Position numbers and translations under genes: made by a program
Assembly: GCA_001642005.1 (NCBI GenBank)
Contig: LWCA01000583.1
Coordinates: 1 to 22,764, forward strand
Source: Intoshia linei
Taxonomy: Eukaryota; Orthonectida; Rhopaluridae
Reading direction: 5' to 3'
DNA length: 22,764 bases
Notes under the pieces: model-generated
The model's input: the letters and a program-made list of their open reading frames with translations, nothing else
What the model was told of the DNA's origin: nothing
Databases searched by the model: none
Shown: one piece after another, positions 9,901 to 20,000 of the stretch
Layout: each line of letters begins with the position of its first letter
Position numbering within the stretch: position 1 is the first letter of the stretch

Positions 9901-11740
9901 TATTTTTATCGTACGAAACTTTTCAATATACTTTAACAAATATTAAAAAACTAAATTGTATAATTAAATTTCAACATAAAAATTATATTTTAGGCAATAG
10001 TACTTTTAAACTTTAAAGTCGATTTATGAAAAACTATGTTTTTGTAGAAAAAACATTATAACTCTAACTGCGATATGTATAATTAATTTTTTCAGATTAT
10101 CTATCCCTGAATTGTCACAATATTTTAAAATTCAAAATATGGCAACAATGGATTCAATAATTGAAGTTAAAATTTAATTTTCTTGTTAATATTATTTTAG
10201 AAATTAAATATACAAATTGACTATTCAACAATGTCAAATTTTTTGGATAATGGAAATGAGCTGTGCCATTTATTTATTAATTTTAATTTAGAATTTGTAT
10301 TTTAGGTTCATATACATTTTCATTTAAAAGTTTAGTTGGAAAATAATGAAGCCAATTTTTCTGATGAAGAAAATAAAATTTCACAAGAAACTACTGTAGA
10401 TTCTGATGAAGATTCTGAAAATGATTACATTTACGATTCTAGTGTTTGTTAATATTTTAATTATTTTTAAAATTTTTAAAGTCACCTCAAGATGGTGATA
10501 AAGTTTTAGATTTTGATCAAGTTGATAAACATGAGGTTAATTATCCTCCACATTTGACAACTTTGAAAGAAGGTAGAACTATAATAATTTAGTCGTTGTC
10601 AACATTTTGTGTCATCACCTATTTTTTTAAACCGGTTTTTCTCGTACATAATTTCGTACTAATGAAATTTTGTCAAATTATAAAATAAATATCAATCATG
10701 AAGTATTTATGTTGATGACCACTGATTTAATTTTTACTATTGTAATTAAACGATTTAGAGACCAACGAGCTTCGATCGAAACACTCTGAATTGAAATTAA
10801 AAATTGACAATACACAGAAAAAAATTGAGTATTTATTTTATTGTCTGTTTAAATTTTCACATCGTTTGGAGATTTTTTTGAATTTCATTTTGCTTCATGG
10901 AGTCTTCAGAATTCTAAGGTCAAAGGTGAAAATTTTTGCATACCTTGGTACAGTTAATAAAAAAAATTGAAATCTATTTCTATATTGTATTCTAAAATTC
11001 TAAACGAAAATGCACATTATTCTGTTGGTTGAAAACGGCCTTCTACTTTTTAATCTTATGTGAAATTAATTTTTTCTAAGGATTTGGATTGGATAGTCGA
11101 ATTGTGTTGGTAAAGTAAAAATATTATAATAGTAAATTAAGTTAATAAAATTAATAGTTTAATTTTACATTATTTTATTCTATACGTTTTGTACACACGT
11201 TCTGAATTTTCAACCGATAATTAGCCATTAATATTCTTTATTTATTAATATTTTATTATTTACTTTTATATTTACATTTTAAGCTCAATTAACAATTTCT
11301 TTAAATATATTGGAATAAATCATGTGTTTGCTTCATTGTTTGATGATTGCATTGAATTTTCCGATAACAATTATTATACATACAAAATTTGTTATTTTCA
11401 AAAAGTAAATCAAATTAGTAAACAAGATCAATCTAGCGTCAATTTGGGGTACATGTTTTTAAATTTTGATAATTATATTATAGCTCTTTTCAAGACATTG
11501 TTGATTTGAATGACTCAAAAAAAATTATTTTTAAAAAGGGCGATTCTTGTTGGAATGGAATTGAACGGTCTGCTGAGGTATACTAATTGTTCTATATATT
11601 TTATTTTTTAGATTAACATTTCTTGCAACTCACAAGCCAAAATATTAAGTGTTCGCGAACCTTCAATGTGTTTTTATGAAATTGTAATGGAATCACCAAC
11701 TGTGTGCAATACAGTTCCTTTTAAGCATGATGAATTATAA
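6954..11740 (+). CDS. PRKCSH: Glucosidase II beta subunit (ER), complete
   Basis: This is the non-catalytic partner of ER alpha-glucosidase II, which trims glucose from N-glycans. Exons are 6954-7062, 7099-7137, 7173-7268, 7306-7360, 7400-7517, 7593-7656, 7693-7758, 7798-7870, 10096-10165, 10201-10296, 10336-10443, 10482-10572, 10759-10828, 11284-11448, 11484-11577 and 11612-11740. They total 1443 nt (480 aa; human 528). Order: signal peptide 1-18; two LDL-A-like repeats to about residue 100 (VNDDYCDC, CDCCDGSDE); a charged coiled-coil-like region; a canonical EF-hand loop at 201-212 (DTDNNGILSIPE); an acidic linker; and a C-terminal MRH lectin domain from about 374. By family alignment the sugar-binding residues are Q395, R435, E454 and Y460, with six paired cysteines. 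The protein ends KHDEL, an ER-retrieval signal. Intron 8 (2225 bp) splits the EF-hand loop and holds repeats. Confidence 0.96.
7925..8290 (-). repeat. ~130-bp-monomer repeat, inverted copy, PRKCSH intron 8
   Basis: It resembles 4970-5335 closely in order: GGTCAAAAACCAAATTTTC, poly-T, AAATGAAATC, then GGGACCCATTT, GTAAATCTTAGCCTCAGAAA, ACCACAAATTAC, ATAAAACATACATTTTTGGA and ACCACAGATTACC. About three degenerate units are present. Confidence 0.65.
8575..9240 (+). repeat. ~130-bp-monomer repeat, direct copy, PRKCSH intron 8
   Basis: The block begins TTTTTTTGACCGTGAAGTCG and proceeds through GTGTGTGTTAACAGGATACA, GGGTAATTTGGGGTTTTGG and TTATGATAATGTTTATGATT to CAACTCGTTTGATTTTCA. The same ordered string recurs at 18400-18780 with high similarity, so these two are copies of one element rather than chance AT-rich likeness. 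The tail 9030-9240 is a more diverged unit. Confidence 0.75.
9420..9485. repeat. AT-only low-complexity tract
   Basis: Runs of TATA, ATAATTA and ACATGTATATTATACATAT make a simple AT tract in PRKCSH intron 8. No function is assigned. Confidence 0.5.
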
Positions 11741-11837
11741 CACTCTTTTATTTTTTATAATACATTTTTTCAATGATACAGTTTATATCTGTTTATAAAT
11801 AATTGTAAGAAACAAAATAGAAATAACTAGATAAAAA

Positions 11838-11851
11838 TTTATTCAAATAAA
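11838..11851. promoter_or_regulatory. Opposed poly(A) signals of PRKCSH and SIX
   Basis: AATAAA on the plus strand at 11846-11851 would serve PRKCSH (106 nt after its stop). AATAAA on the minus strand at 11838-11843 would serve the SIX gene (14 nt after its stop). The signals lie within 14 bp, so the two transcripts should overlap tail to tail. Confidence 0.55.
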
Positions 11852-11856
11852 TTTTT

Positions 11857-14800
11857 TTATTTTTTATTTTTGGACTGGTCAAATTGATCAAATTCATAAA
11901 ATTGATGGTTATTGTAATATTTTTGACTATTTACATAATTGTATGGGTTGTAGTTTGAATTTGGAATGCTTGGGGTTTGGTAATTTCTCTGAAGTTTGTA
12001 ATAATTATCCATGTCTTTAGATGTGTTTTGAGAAGAATAGAGGTTTGAATTTGAATCTACAAAATTAGTATAATTAAGACTGGAAATTTCATTTTGATAT
12101 ATTTGTTTTGCATTATCATTATATTTAACATCTTGGTTTGACAAAATATCTTCGTAATTGCCAATTTTTTCTTGTGGGAAGATTGGGTATGAGTTTTTTA
12201 TGTTATAGTAATCCATATTGTTTCTTTTTAGAGTATTTTGTGTTAAATTTTTTCTTTTGTACATGTAAAGGTCATAATTTTTTTCAATGTCATGATTATT
12301 TTCTTTTCTACTTTCTGATCCATCACTATTTTCTTCAATTGAATCTCTAGGAATTTTTATAAATTTATATTGTTTTTAATACTTGTCATTTTCTGTTTTT
12401 TCTTTTGCGTCAGCAGCTCTATCTCTTTGTCTTCTATTCTAATTTTTAATTATTATAATAATTTTGAATAAATTTTAAAATAGTATTATTTTTATTTTAA
12501 AGCTACCTTAAACCAGTTACTGACTTGGGTTGTTGTCAAACCTGTTGTTTCAGACAAATTTCTTTTTTCTCTTGGACTAAATTATCACATTATAATTAAT
12601 ATTTATATATCACGTATTGGAGGGTCGTTAAATATTTTCTTTCGAAAAATATAAAAAATTCAAATTTTTGTTTTTTAGTTTTACATTATATAACACTGGT
12701 CAACAAAATAAAAACTTTTTTCGAAAATGTATATGAAATGGATATCATTAAATAGCTGAATTTTTATGGTCAACATGATTTTTACTTTTTAATATAAAAT
12801 AGCATTGTCATCTTTAAATCCACGATAAATGAATATTAAATAAATTTAGCCATTCAAAAATGAAAATAGGTCCAAAATAAATTTTTTACAAATGCTGCAT
12901 AGTGTCATATGGCACCTAGATACATATCAAAGGCTCTAGGCTTGACATTTTAAAATTAATACACAAAATATTTATGATATTTAAGAATGTATTTTATTTT
13001 TATCCGGATTTTTATTACATAAATCCGGCACTGAGTACACACTTTTAATCGGAATTTAATTATTTTAATGAAATGATTTTAACATAATTTTATCAAATGG
13101 CGTAGAAAAATTTTAGAAGGCGTCACCTTTGTCAGATTGAACTTTTTTGTATGTGTTAACTGGATATAACTATCAACTATAATTTTTTTTAAAATTCTAT
13201 GACTTCATTTTTTAAAAAAGAGTATTCTGGTGTTTTGATCGTGAAAATAAAAATTCCAGCGATTCACTATTTTCATTCATTCATTTAATTTTAATCCAAA
13301 CATTTGAAAAATATTGTTTGATGACATATTAAAAGTTATTTTTCACCGGGAATGCGTAGATTTCTGGGGTTAAAAATTTGTATTTATATCAAGTTGAATA
13401 AGCTGTATCCAAATAATCTCTTTTTTAATTGAAGGAATGTTAATTATTTCAAATTATTTGTTTAATAAAAAAAATGAATACTAAAGTGTTTTTTTGACCG
13501 TGAAGGCGTCAGTTTGTCAGATGGAAATTTTTTGTGTGTATTAACAGGATATAACTGTATCATCGGTAATTTTTTTAAACTTCTAGGGCTGTTTTCATTT
13601 TGTCAAAAAATGGTAATATGGGGTTTTGATCGTGAAAATTGACTTTTTTGGGTTTACGATTTATGATAATGTTTATCATTTTAAAAACTATCCCATAATT
13701 TATGTTATATAAAATTCTAGGACTTTTTTCATTTTTACAAAAAAAAGTAATTTGGGTTTTTGTTATGAAGATATAATAATTTGAAATTGAAATTTATCAT
13801 AGTGTTGATGATTTTAAAATATTTATTAGATTGTCTATTTTTATAATTCTGCAAACCGTTTGAATGTTTAAAATATGGATATTTGTGGTTTTTGACCTTG
13901 AAGAACTCATTTTCTAAATTTACGATAAAACATCACCCTCGAAAAACTATTAAAAATGGGTGTTTTTAAAACTCTACGCATATTAATAAGTGGTAACATA
14001 CAATATATACAACTATATAATGTAAATAGACAAATAAACAGACATAAATTTTTAATTAAATGACTTCATATATATTAGAATTATAGAAAAATCCCCCCTT
14101 AGGGAGCGATTCACCACGATTGAAAACGACCAAATTTAGTTATTATGAAATCTAAATTATGTCAAATATAAAGCACCGTTATATATCAAAATTAAAAACT
14201 TTTAAAAAAGTTATTTTATATACAGTACAGTACAATGTACATCTTGATCACGGGTGTCAATTATGCGGCCCGCGTTATAATATAAATTTTTATTTTTTAT
14301 AACAATTTTTTACACATATTTCTTATTTTACAGTTTTTTCATATATTTTGCATGATTTATTTATTCATTATTATAATTATAACATTATTTGTACACTTAC
14401 TTTATTTTTATTGATTCTTATTTTATTTTATAAATTAAAATTATTATGAATCAATTAAATCTGTTAGTTTTAACATAATTTTTTTTACATTTGGCCCGCC
14501 AAGCAAATTCAGTCTGACACCCCTGATCTTGATGTTTACAATATATTAATAGTGTAAATGAAAAAAAAGTACCTGGGATATGGATTATGTGCGTACCATC
14601 TACGTAAAACATTGCGACTTTTTTCTTTAAAACAGTAACTAGTTTCTTCTCCATCCCAAATGGTTCTCGGTAAAGGAAATTTCCGTCGAACTCTATACTT
14701 TCCGACAGCTCCCAATGGCCTACCTCTAATATTCTGTGTTTCGATATAATGAGCTTTAAACCACAATTGTTGTAATTTACCATGATTTTTAATGGAAAAA

Positions 14801-15261
14801 TTATTACTTTCAATAGTTTGATACAATTCAATAAAATGTCCAGTATGATATAAAATGATTGTCTTTGCTTTTAAAACACTTTCATTTTTTTGCAACATTT
14901 CACAAGCTGGCAATGACCAAACAAAACGAGCAAGTCTTTCAATATTATTAGATTTTTCCAAAGTTTCACATATACATGAAATTTGTTGTAAAGTAAATTC
15001 GCATCCATGATTAATATTATTATTATTAAATTGAAATTTATAACATTGTGACGTTGTAGAGTCTTTATCAGGTAAAGATGGATTAATAATTGAATATTCC
15101 GTTTTTTTATCGAATAAATCGAGAGAATTTTCATATCGACAATTTTTGGCATATCCATTATCATCATTCTTTGATTCATCGTAATCAATTTTAGATAACT
15201 GGCAAGGCTTAGTATCTAAATTTGTTTTATTTGATAAAATTTTGGTATTAAATTTCAACAT
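11857..15261 (-). CDS. SIX1/2: SIX1/2-class homeobox transcription factor (sine oculis family)
   Basis: SIX proteins bind DNA with a SIX domain plus homeodomain, usually with an EYA partner, and pattern sensory and muscle tissue. Minus-strand exons are 15261-14573, 12576-12507, 12438-12383 and 12346-11857, giving 1305 nt (434 aa) from the first ATG of the long exon. The SIX domain starts at about residue 88 ([13 protein letters not shown]) and includes [19 protein letters not shown] and [19 protein letters not shown]. The homeodomain follows with [30 protein letters not shown] and [30 protein letters not shown] and the HNPYPSPREKR arm place it with SIX1/2 rather than SIX3/6 or SIX4/5. The last intron inside the homeodomain falls directly before the invariant Asn of WFKN. 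Introns are 1996, 68 and 36 bp. The ~87-residue leader is unusual, since vertebrate SIX1/2 start a few residues before the SIX domain. The C-tail is rich in Asn and Tyr. Confidence 0.95.
13140..13990 (+). repeat. ~130-bp-monomer repeat array in the SIX intron
   Basis: Successive units carry GGTAATATGGGGTTTTGATC (about 13612), AGTAATTTGGGTTTTTG (about 13745) and ATATTTGTGGTTTTTGACC (about 13880), giving a spacing of about 130-140 bp. They alternate with TTTATGATAATGTTTATCA-type segments. A leading unit at 13320-13460 (TTTTTCACCGGGAATGCGTA) is shared with 100-230. Confidence 0.7.
14249..14525. mobile_element. hAT-type MITE with perfect 8-bp target-site duplication
   Basis: The element is 277 bp and non-coding. 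It starts CACGGGTGTCAATTATGCGG and ends, on the other strand, CAGGGGTGTCAGACTGAATT. It is flanked by ATCTTGAT on both sides (14241-14248 and 14526-14533). Eight-base duplications and CAGGGGTGTCA ends are typical of hAT MITEs. It sits 47 bp downstream of the SIX splice donor. Confidence 0.93.
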
Positions 15262-16226
15262 TAAACGTCTGATTTTAATTAAATGCTTAAAAATGGATAT
15301 TGGCTAAATTTCTGATAAATCACATTCTCATTTATCTCAAATAGGCCCAAAAAGACTATAAAATCATTAAATGCATATTGACATTGAAAATTTAAAATAT
15401 CAAATTTCCAATGCTAAACGTATCAAATTTCGACATGTTGTTTCTGTTAACACATTTCATTCAATAAAAATACGATGGCGCATGTGCCCAAACAGTTGTT
15501 ATTCATCAAACGGACAATGAAAATTATTTACAAAATTTCAAAAATGTAAAAATTTTTTAATCAATTCAAATTACATGTTTACATCACAAATTGAATGTGT
15601 ACATTTAACTCGTTCCATCTAACCCTAGGCATCATGTCTTATTTGACTTGATTGACGGTTTGACGTCGTCCATTAGTTTAACTTGATCAATTTTTGCTAC
15701 CAATATTTTTATCCAAAATTTTGTGTGAATTATTGGTTTATTTTATTGACAATTGCATATTGACAAAATACACAATTTTACGTTTCGTTGATTTTATTTG
15801 GCATTTGAATTGAATCGTTATATTCTTAATCACTTTTTTATTTTTGTAAATGGAATACTGCAATAATTATCGTAATCTAATTAGGTTAATAAAACTTTTG
15901 AAACGACAAATCTGTTAATACTGTTGAAATCGTTACAATTGTTTTAATAAATGTCACATTTAAGGATTACGGCTTAATCCGTGTTACAGTACCATACGTC
16001 ACGTTTATAGTCTAGATTTGAAAATGTTTATTTAATTAATTGAAATACGCTTAATGTAACCATTCTAATAATTAAGTGGGATTAACTACTTTTAAAATCA
16101 TACTAACACAATTTTGACACTTGAATGCCAATCAAAGCATACGTTTAAAAATAACGATTCACAATTGATAAAGTTAAAAAATGTTCAATGTTGAAAATTT
16201 TTAGATTTTTTAAATGTATTAATTAC

Positions 16227-16413
16227 CTTTACCCATATAATCATCCAATTTAATTCCATTTTGATGGTCTTTTGGAAATACTTGATCCTTTCCATTCGTT
16301 TGATAAAAATTTTGAAAATTGTAATCTGAAATGGAAATGCCTGTATAATTTTTATTATTGGAAATGCATCCGTTATTGAAATTTGACACAGTTATAAATT
16401 GCCGAGATGACAT
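16227..16413 (-). CDS. Possible upstream coding exon of the SIX gene
   Basis: An open frame of 62 codons plus one base starts at ATG 16413 and ends in a donor (GGTAAAG|GTAATT). It is not homologous to anything I know; the peptide is Asn/Ser/Tyr-rich (MSSRQFITVS..., ...KLDDYMGK). It is in phase with a good acceptor, CAAATTTAG, before 15215 inside the long SIX exon. Splicing would give a 481-aa SIX protein that skips the ATG at 15261, with a 1011-bp intron. The composition matches the SIX leader and tail. Only reading phase and splice sites support it, so it could also be a chance frame. Confidence 0.35.
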
Positions 16414-17033
16414 ACAGGTATTAAATGGTTATATTTCTTTAAAGGCCTTGGATGAAATTGATTAAAGTTGAAATTGAGAAGTTAATTTGATCTGTGTAAA
16501 GTGCTGTTGTCAGATTTTCTTTTTCAATCCCGAAAAGTATATGATGGATGTATCAAAGAAGCGCACAATTGTGAAATTGTATATAACAAACGTGTATCAA
16601 GCGAATCACCAATTTAAGATACGTATCGTATTTCTGTATTCAGACAGAATTTAAAGTTAAATTAATGAAAAATTACTTTTGACTTGGATCAATATGTAAT
16701 AAAATATCTTTGCTTGATATAAATAGATCAAATATCTAGTTCGCATGCTATTTTTTAATTCGACACGCCCATTTTTATTTACAATAATATTCATTGGATG
16801 TTATAAAACTAAAAATTAATATTGTTATTTTTGGACCTTGATAGCTAGTTTATATCGAATTATTAAAATATAAATTGATACTTTGTGTATTGTTACATTT
16901 TGCTAGATTGTGTATAGTATGTAGTAATGAAGTGTCGAAAATTTTATAATTATAAATAAATGTAAAAACAATTTAATTTATTCAAAAGTTTCAATTGACA
17001 TTATGTAAATTTATGTACATTTTATAAGACGAG
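16414..17033. other. Intergenic: SIX 5' flank and B9D2 3' flank
   Basis: It holds the B9D2 3' UTR with a minus-strand AATAAA at 16977-16982, 51 nt after the stop. It presumably also holds the SIX promoter. No gene or RNA was recognised. Confidence 0.5.
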
Positions 17034-20000
17034 TCAATATTCAACACCATATCTTTCAAAATTACGCATGACCACGAAAACATTTAAATCTACACTTCCC
17101 ATTGCTACAGTTCTCAGATGATATCGATCTACTCCTGTATGGATCAAATTTGTGTTTTTTAGTCTGACTCCTAATATTATTCAATTATAGTTAATTATAT
17201 GCATTTTTATATTAATTGTATGTACCTCCTCCAAGTAATTTACTCATTATTTGCTCTTTGAAACTGCCTATAGGCTTCCATGTTGGACATGAAATTTTGT
17301 GATGGCCGGGAGAGCTTGGGATGTAACACATACTGTATCCGTATAATTCATTTCTTCCATATTTATCTCTATGCCAAACTTCTAATGACACATTTGGCCA
17401 ACCTATATGTAATAATTAGAGTGAGTTTCATGGACGTTTCATTTAAAATTTAAATTATAAATCTTTTATAAATTATTATTTTTGTACTTACATTGTTAAA
17501 CCAAATTATAAACCGTTATATAGTTTCATTACAGTTACATTAAATCAATTATCTCGACTGTTATGTACATTGTACGACAGGACCTAGCATTATTTAGAAT
17601 AGTTATTTCATTAAAATTCCGTTATTCACAACTTTCCATCACTTCGAAAAATTTTATCAAAATTAGTTAATAGAATTCTTTCAAACCTTCGTTCCTTAAG
17701 CAGTGGGGATCTAGGATTTTCAGCCAGGAAGGGGCGAAATAATTATTAGGGGCTAAACTCATATAATTTATTTAAATTTAAATTTTTATATTATGTTTAT
17801 TATTTCTTTATCTATAATAATTTATATTTTTTTCTATATTTATAGTTACCATTCTATTAAATTTTTCATCAAATGCTTCAAAATCGACATTTTCGGCAAG
17901 TTCTCTTTCGATTATCAACAACGTTAAATTAAATTATAATTTAATTTAAATTTTGTTAAACTCCGATAACAAATTAATATACATAAAACGTAAACTCAGA
18001 GCCGCCTTAAGCCACTTCATAGCTCTGGGCTAAGATTAGGGCTCTTATTAGAAGACAGGGCATACTTTTGGTTGGAGACTTAGTCTTATTTCATTGAGTA
18101 TTAATAAAATCATTAAAATATATTATGTTAATTTCTAGTAACTTTTATTACAACTTTACAACTTACTTACTTTCTGTTTGAATATCACTTAATAGAAAGG
18201 TTTTAATATTATCATTTGAAACAGTTTTAATGTCAATATTATATGATGAACATTGTAGAATATATTTTGAATTAAATGATTACCAGAACTTTGCTTTTTT
18301 AAACTATTTTCTTTCTAACTATTTAAATTCTTACACTTAAACTTATAAGCTGTTTCTTAAGATATAAATGTGAACTATTTTTTAATAATTGGGGGCCTTT
18401 TTTAAAGTCGTCACTTATTCGGATTGAAATTTTTAATCATGTGTGTGTTAACAGAATACAACTGTACCACCTGTAAATTTTTTGAAATTCTAGGGCTGTT
18501 TTCATTATTAAAAAGAAGGGTAATTTGGGGTTTTGGACTTGAAGATATAATTTTTTTAAATTTATAGTAATGTTTATGATTTTAAAATCCGTATCAGCGT
18601 ATATATTTTTTTAAATTCTTCAACTCGTTTGATTTTCAAAAAGAGAGACAACTGGGGTTTTTGACAAGTAAAATGTGAAATTAGGAGGTTGAAATTTATC
18701 TTAATATACGTTCCGGAAAAAAATGTAATTGAAATGTGGTCTTTAAAAAATTTTAAGACGGATAGTTATTTCAATAATAGTAAAAAGTTAATTTACGTTA
18801 TTTTGGTAGTAAATACTTTATTTTTAGTACAGTATAACCCCGTGTTGGGGCAACTTTTTTGAAAAGTGCCCAAAAAATCGGGACTGCCCTAAAAACTGAG
18901 GGTAATGATAATATTCTATTATGTATTAAATTAATTGAACGATGATGGTATTTAATCATAGTAAGAAAGTTGATAAAGATTTGTTGATGGGGTATATCAC
19001 AAAAAATTAAGCGTTTATTTAAAAATAGATTTTTATAGTATTAAAAAAAAATATAAATAGAATTGAAAATTTGATAAACGCATGAATATTAATACAAGAG
19101 AATAAACTTAATATTTACATAATATTTGATAAACCCAAATGTAAATTTTTATCTTTTAATAATTGAGCTATTTCCAATTTTGTGTCATAATTTAATTTAT
19201 CGTTCACCATTTTCATTTAAAATTTTTGTAAAAAAATAAAGTGCCCCAAAACGAGGTTTATTTGATACTTATTTATAGGTAATATTGTACATAATACTAT
19301 GAAACTAATAAAATATTTAAAAAGTGCCCCGCTGCTGAGGTTCACCCCAAACCGGGGTCGGACTGTAATACAAATTTTTTTTTGTACGTACTTTATTATA
19401 AAAGTAAAAAATTTTACCCATGAATTAAGGTGAAGATAAAAAGAAGAGAGTAAGAATATGTTGGATTTCGATGTCGCATGAGTTTGATGAAATTAATCTT
19501 TCTCAATATAAAAAGGTTGATTTGCAAAAGCTTCCTTTAAAAACATCATTAGGATTTAACTGTTTTTACTTTATTTTTAATATTATACACACATTCTGTC
19601 TAATAAATTAAAAAAATGGAATAAAAATTGTTTTTAAAATTCTTTACGCAAATGTTAACAAACAAAAAATTAATATGGAATAATTCACTTTAAATAGTAA
19701 AAATTAAAAAGTAAAAATTAATGTGATATGATGATTCTACCTGAAAAAAATTTGGAAACGACTCCGTTAAAGGATTGATAATAGTGAATAGTAGGATTTA
19801 TAAGTTAGATTTTCAACATGAATTTATTTTTTTGGTATAATAAAAATGTGCCCTTCAGAGCTAGGTGCTGTTTGTATGTAGTATATAACAGTCAAGCTAG
19901 TAACATAATATAAATTATATCCTTATATATTTCTTTAACCATAGTTATTATTAATATTAAAAAAATGGCCAAAATGCCATTTTCAAAAGTGAACTGTATG

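Larger units (their letters stand above)
7871..10095 (+). other. Large repeat-filled intron 8 of PRKCSH
   Basis: It starts GTAATC and ends TTTTTTCAG, in phase 2, and interrupts the glycine-isoleucine step of the EF-hand loop. It contains an inverted block (7925-8290) and a direct block (8575-9240) of the ~130-bp-monomer family, then an AT-only tract near 9420-9485. The rest, 9490-10095, is AT-rich without recognised content. The other 14 introns of this gene are 34-75 bp except two of 186 and 455 bp. Confidence 0.85.
12577..14572 (-). other. Repeat-filled large intron of the SIX gene
   Basis: It begins GTAC and ends TAATTTAG in phase 2, splitting a Ser codon in the homeodomain arm. It contains the 8-bp-TSD MITE (14249-14525) and a block of the dispersed monomer repeat (13140-13990). 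The segment 12650-13130 is AT-rich with no assigned content beyond a short ATCCGG-containing inverted pair near 13002-13029. Confidence 0.85.

Noticed and set aside
11087-11112. Candidate PRKCSH exon after TTTTTTCTAAG reading FGLDSRIVL, resembling the segment before the MRH domain
   Set aside because: Its phase does not fit the preceding exon (ends in two spare bases), and the true DFG-equivalent (YIGINHVF) is supplied in phase by the exon starting at 11284.
14081-14260. GC-richer patches (CCCCCCTTAGGGAGC; GCGGCCCGCG) considered as RNA gene or promoter
   Set aside because: The second is the MITE end, and the first shows no foldable tRNA or snRNA pattern.
14451-15188. Other minus-strand frames overlapping the SIX exon
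   Set aside because: They are shifted-frame shadows of the SIX domain exon, and the first also runs through the MITE.
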